From assembly GCA_027943335.1 (NCBI GenBank), contig BSBK01002091.1:507501-571500 (forward strand): a stretch of DNA of 64,000 bases, written 5' to 3'. The position numbers were made by a program, and so were the translations under genes. This DNA comes from Chamaecyparis obtusa. Lineage: Eukaryota; Streptophyta; Pinopsida; Cupressales; Cupressaceae. The notes beneath the pieces are model-generated. The model did no database searches. It saw nothing but the letters and a program-made list of their open reading frames with translations, and had not been told where the DNA came from. This document shows, piece after piece, positions 1-9,584 of the stretch; position 1 is the first letter of the stretch, and the number at the start of each line of letters is the position of its first letter.

Positions 1-1
1 A

Positions 2-2590
2 AGTGTAGCACAGCTAATCAACACTGGTTTCAAGGTTGAATTCATGAATGGTCAAGCAAGACTGCTGGATGGAAAAGGAAAACTCATTGGATCAAGCAAA
101 CAAACAAAAGGTAACTTATTTTATCTTGATCTCAGTGAATATTCATGCTTTATTGCTCAAATAGAAGAAAGTTGGCTATGGCACAAAAGGTTATGTCATG
201 TGAATTTTGATAACATGATAAAAATAAGCAAATTCAAGAAGGTTAGAGGCATTCCTACCTTGAAGAAACCTGATACTGGTCTATGTAAGAATTGTCAGAT
301 TGGCAAACTGAGTAAAACTAGTTTCAAGAGTAAGAACTATCAGTCTAAAGAAATTTTGGAAATTGTGCATACTGATTTATGTGGACCTATTGGAATACAA
401 AGCTATACTAGAGATAAATTCTTTATTCTTTTCGTTGATGATTATTCTAGAATGATGACTGTTATGTATTCAAGAGAAAAATTAGAAACATTTGAAAAGT
501 TCAAATGGTACTTAGCAAGAGTGGAAAAGGAAACAGGGAAAAGATTGAAATGCTTAAGATCAAACAGAGGTGGTGAATTCATCTCCCATGATTTTAACAA
601 CTTTTTCATTGAAAGAGGAATCAAAAGACAGGTATCAGCTCCTAGAACTCCTGAGCAGAATGGAATAGCAGAAAGAAGAAACAGATCTATTATGGATTGT
701 GCAAGGACTCTAATGATAGAAAATAACATCGCTATAAAATACTGGAAGGAAGCTATCAGCACTGCAGTTCATACCTTGAACCGAGTACAATTGAAGAAAG
801 ACACATTCAAAACTCCTTATGAATTATGGTATGGCTATAAACCCAATGTAAGTTACATGAAAATATTTGGTAGCAAGTGTTATATCTTAAAAGAATCCAA
901 AAGAAATAAATTTGATGTGAAAAGTGATGAAGGAATATTCCTAGGATATTCTAGCAAAAGCAAGGCATACAAATGTCTGAACTTATCTACTCACAAAGTC
1001 ATAGAAAGTATACATGTAAAATTTGATGAGTTTGCAGAAAAGACTGAAGAAGAAAGCAAAAGGGAACCTGAGAACTACAGAAGATTCATTTACATTGAAC
1101 CTAAAACATTGGCAGACACTACTATCAATAAGGAAACTATATCTACCGAGCGGAGCACCGTTACCAAGTCACAGGAAGAAGTTCAAATCGAGTCACAGGA
1201 AAAAATTCAAACTGAGTCTCAGCCTGAAGTTACCGAGCAAATATCTACCGAGCCCAAGCAACCTGAAGAAGAAATCCTAGAAGACAACAACATGAATCAT
1301 TCAAAAGGAAAGGAACCTATACTAGCCAAATATGTCAGAAGACATCATACACCAGATCAAATCATTGGAAACAAATCAGATGGTACTATGACAAGAAGCA
1401 AGCTAAAAGGTACATGTCTGCTTACTGACTTTGAACCTAGAAATATCAAAGATGCATTGGAAAATGAAAGTTGGATTGAAGCAATGAATGAAGAATTAGA
1501 ACAAATACAAAAGAAAAAAACATGGACTCTTGTACCTAGACCTAAAGATAAGAATGTTATTGGAACAAAATGGGTATTCAGGAATAAACTAAATGAAGAT
1601 GGTCAAGTATCTAGAAACAAAGCTAGACTAGTATGTAAAGGTTATTCTCAAGAAGAAGGTATAGATTATGGAGAAACTTTTGCTCCTGTTGCAAGATTAG
1701 AAGGTGTAAGAACTCTACTTGCTTATGCAGCACACAAAGGATTTAAGGTATATCAGATGGATATAAAATCTGCATTTCTCAATGGAATTCTTGATGAAGA
1801 AGTCTACATTAAACAACCTGAAGGTTTTGTTGATCCAGATAAAAAGGACATGGTCTGTAGGTTACACAAAGCATTGTATGGTTTGAAACAAGCTCCTAGA
1901 GCATGGTATGAAAGACTCCATAACTATTTGATTCAGATTAATTTCAAAAGAGCCAATGATAACAACAATCTGTATATTAAAGAAGGACCGGATGACAAAA
2001 TTGTATTGGCAGAAATATTTGTGGATGATACTATATTTACAGGGAATGAGGATCAGTGCAAAGAATTTTTAGAGCAAATGAACAAAGAATTTGAAATGTC
2101 TATGTTTGGTTTAATAAAATTCTTTGTTGGTCTTCAAATTCAGCAAAGCAAGAATGGTATATACATTACTCAATCTAAATACATTAAGGAAATACTTAAG
2201 AAGTTTGGTATGGAAGATTCAAAACTAGTTGGTACACCCATGTGTACTGGACTGAAACTTACCAAAAATGATGATTCAAAAGAAGTTGATCAGACCCTAT
2301 ACCGATCTATGATTGGAAAATTGCAGTATGTAGTACATACAAGACCTGATATTGCCTTAGCAGTCGGTATAGTAGCTAGATTCTCAGCAAAACCTAAGGA
2401 AAATCACATGATGGCAATCAAAAGAATCTTAAGATACTTAAGAGGAACTGAAGAATATGGTTTGTGGTATAAATTTGGAGGCAATCTAGACTTAAAAGTG
2501 TTTACTGATGCTGATTGGGCAGGAAACATTGATGACAGAAAAAGCACAAGTGGTGGAGCATTTTTTCTTGGAAAAAGACTGGTATCCTAG
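2..2590 (+). CDS. pol: Copia pol polyprotein, partial (integrase and reverse transcriptase; truncated RNase H)
   Basis: The frame is open from base 2, so the true start is upstream; the first ATG at 44 is internal. Counting from that ATG: GAG-pre-integrase zinc region with WHKRLCH and CKNC (residues about 50-95); integrase core with HTDLCGP near 110; linker rich in TESQ repeats (about 370-410); reverse transcriptase (about 480-720) with an intact FVDD at 659-662; start of RNase H with TDADW at 821-825. The integrase DD35E triad is damaged: the second aspartate is Asn174 (copia-2 has LRSDRGGEF here), while Glu210 is kept. The frame ends at 2590 because about 105 bases of RNase H are deleted. 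Function would be cDNA synthesis and integration; this copy cannot do the latter unaided. Confidence 0.92.
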   Translation, partial: SVAQLINTGFKVEFMNGQARLLDGKGKLIGSSKQTKGNLFYLDLSEYSCFIAQIEESWLWHKRLCHVNFDNMIKISKFKKVRGIPTLKKPDTGLCKNCQIGKLSKTSFKSKNYQSKEILEIVHTDLCGPIGIQSYTRDKFFILFVDDYSRMMTVMYSREKLETFEKFKWYLARVEKETGKRLKCLRSNRGGEFISHDFNNFFIERGIKRQVSAPRTPEQNGIAERRNRSIMDCARTLMIENNIAIKYWKEAISTAVHTLNRVQLKKDTFKTPYELWYGYKPNVSYMKIFGSKCYILKESKRNKFDVKSDEGIFLGYSSKSKAYKCLNLSTHKVIESIHVKFDEFAEKTEEESKREPENYRRFIYIEPKTLADTTINKETISTERSTVTKSQEEVQIESQEKIQTESQPEVTEQISTEPKQPEEEILEDNNMNHSKGKEPILAKYVRRHHTPDQIIGNKSDGTMTRSKLKGTCLLTDFEPRNIKDALENESWIEAMNEELEQIQKKKTWTLVPRPKDKNVIGTKWVFRNKLNEDGQVSRNKARLVCKGYSQEEGIDYGETFAPVARLEGVRTLLAYAAHKGFKVYQMDIKSAFLNGILDEEVYIKQPEGFVDPDKKDMVCRLHKALYGLKQAPRAWYERLHNYLIQINFKRANDNNNLYIKEGPDDKIVLAEIFVDDTIFTGNEDQCKEFLEQMNKEFEMSMFGLIKFFVGLQIQQSKNGIYITQSKYIKEILKKFGMEDSKLVGTPMCTGLKLTKNDDSKEVDQTLYRSMIGKLQYVVHTRPDIALAVGIVARFSAKPKENHMMAIKRILRYLRGTEEYGLWYKFGGNLDLKVFTDADWAGNIDDRKSTSGGAFFLGKRLVS

Positions 2591-2877
2591 AATTATTAGA
2601 AGGTATGAAAGTTGAAATCAAAGAACCAGTTGTTATATTTTGTGACAATACCAGTGCAATAAACATTTCAAAGAATCCAGTGATGCATTCCAAAACCAAG
2701 CACATTGCTATTAAATATCACTTTGTCAGAGAATTGGTGCAGGACAAGGAAATCAGATTAGAATATATTCATACAAAAGAATAGATTGCAGACATTTTTA
2801 CCAAACCATTACCTAAGGATGCATTTGTGTATCTAAGAGGTAAGTTAGGGGTCATTCCCCTATCCGAGGCTCACTAA
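2591..2877 (+). pseudogene. Copia RNase H remnant
   Basis: Downstream of the stop at 2590 the sequence again matches the RNase H end of copia-2, from LEGMKVEIK through IFTKPLPKDAF to the terminal SEAH. About 105 bases present in copia-2, covering the TSQSTAEAEY segment, are missing. A second lesion is the TAG at 2782-2784, where copia-2 has CAG (Gln). RNase H activity is therefore lost. Confidence 0.85.
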
Positions 2878-3208
2878 ATACAGTTTTAGTGATGCATCAA
2901 CCAGAACATGATTGAAAATCAACCAGTTGATGCAGCATATTCAAGGAATCATTGCATATGAATCAGTACTTGAGGTACATTAATTTACACCAGTAATATG
3001 TGAATTGTCTTTGGCATGTGTTGTCAAAGAGGGAGTGTTTGCTATGTCTTTTCTATTACTTCAAGAAATTTTCAATAGTCAGAAGGAAGAATTTTCAAGA
3101 TAAAGGAAGTTTGCTGACAGAGGGAGATTTGAATCTGAACCAAGCTAACTCTTTCAAATTTCTTATGCTATGACATATTGTGTTGCCATCAATGCCAAAG
3201 AGGGAGAT
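2878..3208 (+). promoter_or_regulatory. Copia-1 3' untranslated region with two purine tracts
   Basis: No gene here. It holds a first purine tract in the context TTGTCAAAGAGGGAG (3021-3035) and, about 170 bases on, the LTR-adjacent polypurine tract AAAGAGGGAGAT (3197-3208). The latter is the expected primer for plus-strand DNA synthesis. The same two tracts in the same order occur in copia-2 and in E1, E2 and E3. Confidence 0.75.
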
Positions 3209-3512
3209 TGTTGGAAACAATTGTCTGAAGGAAATTGCTACTCAAATTATGTATTGTCTTTGATGTCACACAATGTCATAGTCCGCAGCAATCAGTTCCT
3301 ACCGAGCTCAGTCGGTCTGCCAGATAGGAATATTAGTGCTTACCGAGTCCACTCGGTTATCAAAGAAAATTAGTGTCTACCGAGTCCACTCGGTTATCAA
3401 AGAAAATTTAGCATTTACCGAGTTCAGTCGGTCGTCAAAGAAAATTCAGTGTTTACTGAGTTCAGTCGGTCGTCAAAGGAAATTTAGTGTTTACTGAGTT
3501 CAGTCGGTCGTC
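3209..3512 (+). repeat. Copia-1 3' LTR, truncated, with ACCGA/TCGGT tandem array
   Basis: Starts TGTTGGAAACAATTG, directly after the polypurine tract, and matches the start of both copia-2 LTRs. From 3301 to 3508 it holds six units of about 38 bases, each carrying an imperfect palindrome ACCGA-n6-TCGGT followed by a GTCAAAGAAAA-type spacer. The remaining roughly 950 bases of the LTR, including the promoter and U5, are absent. Confidence 0.88.
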
Positions 3513-4075
3513 AAAGAAAATACACAAAATGAGAGAGAGAATGTAGAAGAGATCATTTATTATTCATCAATTGATTCATACATGTTAGGCTGTAAGGCCT
3601 TCCCAGTTATGGCCAATTACATTCAACTTCAATTTCTATAGTCCTCCAATATGTGAGGATTCAATCTTCAAACACTATCTTCTAACTCCTAAAAAATGAT
3701 ACCCTAAAACTACAACCAACTACTTTATTTATACAAGAGGCTACCAAAACAATTTGGCCTTCAGATCCATCATTGGACAAAGGAAAAACTAGATCTAGGT
3801 CCACATGCTTCCCAATGATCAATACCAACATTAAATCCATGACTAAAATTCAATACACAAGTCGGCCTCCAAGGAAATATAAAATAAATCACTTAGTGAG
3901 AACGTTTACTGAACGATAGGAAATAACTTGGTAAATTAACCAAACAACTCAGTTAAAGAAGGAACTGAGAAACTATCGATCCAACTTGGTCAAAGAAGGA
4001 ACCAGGTAATCTGAACAGCTAAAACTTATTTTTCATGACACATGATTGCCAAGGAACTAAGATGCTCCTACATCA
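3513..4075 (-). repeat. Gypsy-A 3' LTR, truncated
   Basis: Aligns by eye with 22874-23439 over its whole length, including the shared TATTTATA (a minus-strand TATAAATA box) at 3726-3733. It ends in CA at 4075 on the plus strand, the TG start of the LTR on the minus strand. About 75 bases at the U5 end are missing at the junction with copia-1. Confidence 0.85.
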
Positions 4076-4126
4076 AACACCTAGGGTTTCTTGAAATGAT
4101 TCTCCAAATCATGCAGTATGTACAAC

Positions 4127-6760
4127 CTAACCCGAATCCAGCTCAAATTTTGAAATCCATGAACTATTTTCCTTAGGATAATCATTCGGTACTATCATGT
4201 CTTCATGAGGTTTATGATACTTAAAAAAATCTGCAATGTTGAATATAGGTGATATATCCATGTCATCAGGTAACTCAATCTCATAAGCATTTCCTCTATC
4301 AAACTTCCTCAATATATTGCAAGGACCAAATTTCCTCATTTTCAACTTCCCATATGTTCCAATAGGAAATCTACCTCTCTTCAAATGAACCATTACTTCA
4401 TCCGTAACTATAAAAGCCTTATGTCTTCTTGATCTATCTTCTTTGTCTTTGTATTTTTTATTACTATTCTCCATCTTATATTTCACTTCCTCATGCAATG
4501 TCTTCATGAACTCAGCAAACTATTCTCCTTGAACACTTCTCTTTCCTTCACCAGCAATATCCTTCAAATCTGATATAAGTCTTAGTTGTATACCATTAAC
4601 AATTTGCAAAGGTGTTTTTGCATTTCTCCTATTCACTAAATTATTGTATGCAAAATTTTCTTGTGCCAACATAGAATCCCAATTACTCAGGTTATCTCCA
4701 ACTAAACATCTCAAAAGATTACCCAAACTTCTATTCACAACCTTTGTCTATCCATCAGTCTATGGGTGAAATTTAGAACTATACCTCAACTCGATGCCCA
4801 AATTTTTCCAAAGAGTCTTCCAAAAGTATCCAACAAACTTACTGTCTTGGTTAGAGATGATACTCCTCTGTAATCCATGCAATCTACAATTTCCTTAAAA
4901 AGAAAATATCTGCTATATGCACTACATCTAATGTCTTTCTATATGGCATAAAATGTGCCATCTTAGAAAATCTATCTAAAAAAACAAATATAGAATCATT
5001 ACCTCTTATTGTCTTTTTTAAGCCAAGAACAAAACCCATACTGATATCAATCCAAGGTTTCTCAGGAACAAAAATCGGCATATCCAATCTGGTATTCTAA
5101 CTTACTCCCTTTGCAACTTGACAAACTCCACAACTTTTCACAAATTTTTGAACATCCTTATACAACTATGGACAAAAGTATTTCTCCTTAAGAAAATTCA
5201 ATGTCTTGTTAATGCCAAAATATTCAGATAAACCACTACTATGTTTCTCCTTTATCAAATTAGTTCTCATTGATCCTCTCGGTATACACAAGTGAATAGC
5301 TTTAAACAACATACCTTCTTGAATGAAATAATCTTCCCATTTAGTACTCGGTTGATCTTGAATAGGTTCTCTGCACTTCCTCCATGGCTCAGAAAAATCA
5401 GGATCATTTTCATACAAACCTTTCATGTCCTCAAAACCAAGAACTTCAATTTTCATCTTGGTCATCAAATATCTTCTTCTACTCAATCCATCAACAACTC
5501 AATTAGTGACTCCACTCTTATGTTTTATCATAGATGTATAACTCTGGAGATATTCAACCCATTTCATATGTCTTTGATTCAACTTATTCTGACTACCCAA
5601 ATACTGTAAAGCCTTATGATTAGTATACAACACAAATTCACTCGGTATCAAATAATGTCTCCATTTCTTTAGGGGTTGAACAATAGCATAGAACTCTTGA
5701 TCATACACGTAATATTTCCTTTTTGCATCATTTAATTTTTCACTAAAGAAAGAAACAGGTTTACCTTCTTGACTCAACATAGCTCCTATTGCACTACCAC
5801 TTGCATCACATTCAACTTGAAATACCTTATTGAAATCAAGTAAAGCTAACATAGGCAATTCAACAATGTTCTACTTCAAAGTCTCAATTTTTTTTTCAAC
5901 TCCATGTGTCCACTTGAATTCTCTTTTATCTCCTCTCATAGTCTCAGTCATAACACTACAAATTGAACTGAAATTCCTAATGAAATTTTGGTAAAAAATT
6001 GCTAAACCATGAAATGATCTTACCTCACTAGAATTTTTAGGTGAAGGCTAATTCAAAATTACTTCAACCTTTTCATGGTCCATCTTCAAACCATCAGCTA
6101 AAATCACAAATCCCAAATACATTGTCTTCTCTTTCATGAAAGAACACTTTTTCAGATTAATCAACAATTTTTCTTCTTTCAATCTCTGCGATACTTTCTC
6201 AATGTGCAACAAATGTTCTTCTCTAGTCTTACTAAATATCAGAATGCCATCTAGATACACAATCACAAATTTACCCAAGAATTTCTTCAAAACCTCATTC
6301 ATTAATCTCATAAAAGTACATGGCACATTAGTTAAACCAAAACACATAGCCAACCACTCATAAAAACCTTCTCTTGTTTTAAAAAAATTCTTCCACTCAT
6401 CACCTTCTCTAATTCTAATATGATGATATCCACTTTTCAAATCAATTTTGGTAAAGTACTTTGCTCCAGTCAAACTATCCATTATGTCATCCATTCTTGG
6501 TATAGGAAACCTATATGTCACTATTATCTTGTTGATTTCTCTGGAATCAGTACACATTAACCATTCTCCATTCTTCTTAGGTGTTAATATAGATGGTACT
6601 ATAGAAGGAATCAAACTTTCTCAGATCAAAAATTTCTACAAAAATTATTGGATTTGTCAGTTTAATTCCTGATTCTCAGTAGGTGTTAACCGATGTGGTG
6701 CCTTATTCGGTAAACTAGCTCTATGGATCATATCCATGCAACGATCAATGCTTCTCTTTG
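4127..6760 (-). pseudogene. pol: Gypsy-A pol, reverse transcriptase to integrase, broken
   Basis: Minus-strand fragments in order. Reverse transcriptase, 6760 down to 6048, with [24 protein letters not shown] and FGLTNVP; the YxDD box reads YLDG, the second Asp being Gly (GGC at 6246-6248). RNase H, 5858-5499, with ECDASGSAIGAML and FSEKLNDA. Zinc-binding linker and integrase core, 5486-4884, with [15 protein letters not shown]. Integrase C-terminal part, 4738-4127, with GRFPIGTYGKLK and FGPCNIL. Stops and frameshifts separate the pieces, and the altered catalytic box means the polymerase is dead. The N-terminal reverse transcriptase region ends at the E1 insertion. Confidence 0.88.
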
Positions 6761-6771
6761 GTGGAAAACCA

Positions 6772-7788
6772 TGTTGGCAATTTGGCTAATGTGGATGCAT
6801 AGATGTTGTCATTATGGAAACATATGATCTCTATTGAGAGCGCAGAATCTAGAATGCAAGTATGCAAAGTTGAAGAAAGAAATTGTCTAAGTATGGATAT
6901 AGTGATTCTGACAGAGCACCCGATGAAGATTTAATTGGCGACGTCCACTGGAGCAATATTTTTTTTTGCGCAGTTAACTAAAGCTTCTATAGAGTATGAG
7001 GATACCCCATCTTAGTGTGCATAAAGTTTGGAGCAGTACAGACAAAGTTATTCAAAGTTTACCGAAGATAGTTTTTGCAGACAGAGCAGTTTTGGAGACA
7101 GTTTTAGCAAAAGAGTTAAGGGATTATTTTTGCTTGTCAAAATAATGACTTAACATTATGAAGGGATGACATCCTAGATGTTTACTCTTGGATAAAGATT
7201 TTGGATGCTGACCATGTAAAGTTATTAGCTTTAATAATGCATATATTAGGCATACTTGAAATGTAATGAAGTATAGTGTGATATGTAAAAAGAAAGAAAA
7301 AGATAACATGCGATAGTTGTTTATTGTGATAGCAGAAAAGGTGATTGATGTGAAGTTGTAAGCAATACCATATTATAGTCAAAAACATTTTTGTATTACC
7401 TGTTTGGGCAGTGAGCTCAGCTGGTGATCAGGTTTTGTAATCTAACTCCTAACAGGGTTAAGGCTTCTAACAAGGCCTAAAGTCCTTTAACTAGGACAAA
7501 TCTACTATATATTGTAAATTGACTCCTAATAGGGTCCAATATCCCTAACAAGATACTTTTGATTAGTGATCTTTGTGGGTACCATCCCCGCCGGGGTTTT
7601 TCCTTGGCCAGGGTTTCCTCAAGAACATATGATGTGTTATGAGTTCTTTCTATTTACTGCTATCTTTGTTAATCAGCTTGATAATCTTTGTATGCACTAA
7701 AGTAATATGTTATATCCATAAGTGGGAAAAAGAAAAAGTTTGTGAAATACTGATTCACCCCCCCTCTCAGTATTTCCTATTTCTCACA
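6772..7788 (+). repeat. E1 5' LTR
   Basis: 1017 bases, TGTTGG start and CA end; pairs with 19951-20973. It contains the phrases common to LTRs in this window: runs of ACTCCTAACAGGG-type repeats and a GGTTTTTCC..GGGTTTCC block near 7595-7620. A hairpin with a C-rich loop lies at 7744-7776, just before the LTR end. I could not place a convincing TATA box. Confidence 0.92.
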
Positions 7789-7790
7789 AT

Positions 7791-7802
7791 TGGTATCAGA
7801 GC
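7791..7802 (+). promoter_or_regulatory. E1 primer binding site (initiator Met tRNA type)
   Basis: TGGTATCAGAGC begins two bases after the LTR end, complementary to the 3' end of plant initiator methionine tRNA. This is the standard minus-strand primer site of copia elements and is identical to that of copia-2 (17468-17479, minus). Confidence 0.88.
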
Positions 7803-7859
7803 ACAGTTACTCAGAGAAGGAACATTCAAGGAAAGCTTAGCAGCTTGAGTAAGATCTCT

Positions 7860-9148
7860 ATGGATATGGATCAACTTCAGAAGAATCTTGAAGAAGCTCT
7901 TGAATAGATTGATATGCTTACTGATGAAAGAAACTCCTTAAGAAGAAAATATGAAGATGCCAAGAATGCTATTGACAAATTGAAAGGTAAGATTGAAGAT
8001 CTGAAATCTGAAAAGAAATCTGATATGCTTGTTGAAGATTGTGATGAATTAGAAAAAGAAAATGAGATCCTTAAGCATGAGTTGAAGATAGTAAATCTAA
8101 AGCTTAGTATGAAAGATGGAAATTTGAGATCTAATAATGAAAAATTGAAAATTGAGAATGAAGATCTGAGGTCAAGACTTGAAAAGGAAACATCCAAATC
8201 TGAAAAAGTAAAAATACAGTATGTGAAACTTGAGAAGTATAATAAAATTGTGAAAGGAGAATTAACTCGATCTAAACAACAACTTGAAAGGCTATATTCA
8301 AAAGGTGATAAGACTGAAAAAAAAATTTCTTTTGAAGACCCATTCTTTGATAGGACTGGATTTGGATATAGTATGTTTAGAACAAACCATGAAAGTAAGA
8401 AGCCAGATCTGAAGACATCTGAAAGTGTGGAGGAAATAAAGCTAGATGAGAACACATTGGAAGATCCACCTAAAGAAGAACCACCTAGAGAGAAAGAAGA
8501 ATCAAAGAAAGAAGAATCAAAATAGGAAGAATCATCTAAAGATATGAAAAGAGAATTCAAAGGTAGATGTTTTGCTTGTAATACTATTGGGCACATGAAG
8601 AGAGATTGCACAGGTAAGCAATTTAAACCTTTTAATGGACATTGTTATAATTGTCATAGTTTTGGACATAGAGCTAACGAATGTAGAAGACCTCAAGTAA
8701 TTTTGAATAATTATGATAGAATGATTGGGAATACTAACAATGCAGATAAGAAATCTATTGAAGAAATGAATCAAAGAAAAGTGGTAGTATGTTTTAGATG
8801 CAACAAAGTAGGACACATTGCTAGAAATTATAGGTCACAGATTAACCAGCAAGGATAGAGATTTGGAAACAATGGAATCATTTGTCAGATATGCAACAAG
8901 TTTGGACAGTCAGCAAGATTTTGTAAATGAACAATGGAGGTTACCATCATAACCCTAACCCTAGGAACAATGCAAGAAGGAATGAAATGGTCGGAAACAA
9001 AGAGAAAAGTTGTTGTAGCAATAAAGATGAAGTAGAATTTGACAAAGGCACAGATCAAGGAGGTATAGTCAGCATTGAAAGTAGTCAAGAAGGTAATGTA
9101 ACTATTGGTAAGGATGAATCTTTACCTGACCCTTCTTTAAGCACTTAA
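7860..9148 (+). pseudogene. E1 ORF1: coiled-coil protein with CCHC zinc knuckles
   Basis: Start chosen at ATG 7860 (MDMDQLQKNL), shared with E2. About 430 codons. Residues 1 to about 150 are charged, Leu/Lys/Glu-rich heptad-like sequence, a predicted coiled coil. An acidic Pro/Glu-rich linker follows, then four CCHC-type knuckles: CFACNTIGHMKRDC (from 8568), CYNCHSFGHRANEC, CFRCNKVGHIARNY (last Cys lost) and CQICNKFGQSARFC (His lost). Such knuckles usually bind RNA, so a gag nucleocapsid-like role is likely, but there is no capsid domain. Lesions: TAG at 7905-7907, TAG at 8523-8525, TAG at 8856-8858, and a frameshift near 8928. It ends at TAA 9146-9148. Confidence 0.8.
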
Positions 9149-9584
9149 ATTATGTAAGTTTCTGTAGTTTAGGACTTAGGATTAGTGTAGATTAGGAATT
9201 TGAATGAGTTAAGTTTTGCACAGTTAGATATAGGTTTATTATGTTGTACTAATGCTATGGTTAAGTGTGCAAAAGAAAATATTGTGTTTTGCGAGGTCGC
9301 AGAAAGTTTTATGGTTGCAGGTTTGCAGAATCATCTTTTTGAGGTTTTAGCAGAAAAATGAATGAATGCGATGTCAAATTGAGTTAATGTGAAGTGTTAT
9401 AAGGTCAAAATCAAAGTTATTACGATTACAAAGTGATTGAAAAGTGATTGAAAAGTGATTTGAAAGAAGAAAAGTGAGTTGAGGACAATTTGAAGAAGTT
9501 TGGAAGTAGTTTGCAGCGACGATCATACCGAAACCCTAGATTTGCAAAGTTGAGGTATTTCTTCATCTTTAATTAGTTGATAAG
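9149..9584 (+). other. E1 spacer between ORF1 and ORF2
   Basis: 436 bases with stops in every frame. The same gap is 444 bases in E2 and 445 in E3. It contains TTGCAGGTTTGCAG at about 9315-9328 (E2 has TTTTGCAGGTTAGC near 37589-37602), which resembles a 3' splice acceptor. No other feature is recognisable. Confidence 0.55.

Larger units (their letters stand above)
1..3512 (+). mobile_element. Ty1/copia LTR retrotransposon copy 1 (copia-1), 5' truncated by window edge
   Basis: The window opens inside the pol gene. Order on the plus strand is protease end, integrase, reverse transcriptase, RNase H remnant, 3' untranslated region, polypurine tract (3197-3208), and a partial 3' LTR from 3209. 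This order, with integrase before reverse transcriptase, defines Ty1/copia. The LTR begins TGTTGG and is cut at about 3512, where sequence of the neighbouring gypsy-A LTR takes over, so this copy has lost the end of its LTR. Copia-2 (11586-18740) is a near-identical full-length relative and shows what is missing. The 5' half lies outside the window. Confidence 0.93.

Noticed and set aside
442..762. Minus-strand open frame within copia-1 (and its twin 15402-15722, plus)
   Set aside because: Shadow of the conserved integrase region; it recurs only because the two copia copies are near-identical.
3301..3508. Regularly spaced palindromic repeats that resemble a CRISPR array
   Set aside because: Spacers are themselves repeated, the array lies in a eukaryotic LTR, and it recurs in both copia-2 LTRs.
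7791..7802. tRNA-like sequence after the LTRs
   Set aside because: It is a 12-base primer binding site complementary to a tRNA end; there is no cloverleaf or tRNA gene.
7877..8611. 244-codon Ser/Phe-rich open frame on the minus strand
   Set aside because: Mirror of the Lys/Glu-rich coiled coil of E1 ORF1 on the plus strand. E2 has the same shadow at 36219-36611 and E3 ORF2 at 51352-51906.
8951..8966. AACCCTAACCCTAGG telomere-like repeat (also near 33722 and 60407)
   Set aside because: Only two units. The first is coding (NPNP) in E1 ORF1, and the other two are homologous positions in related LTRs.
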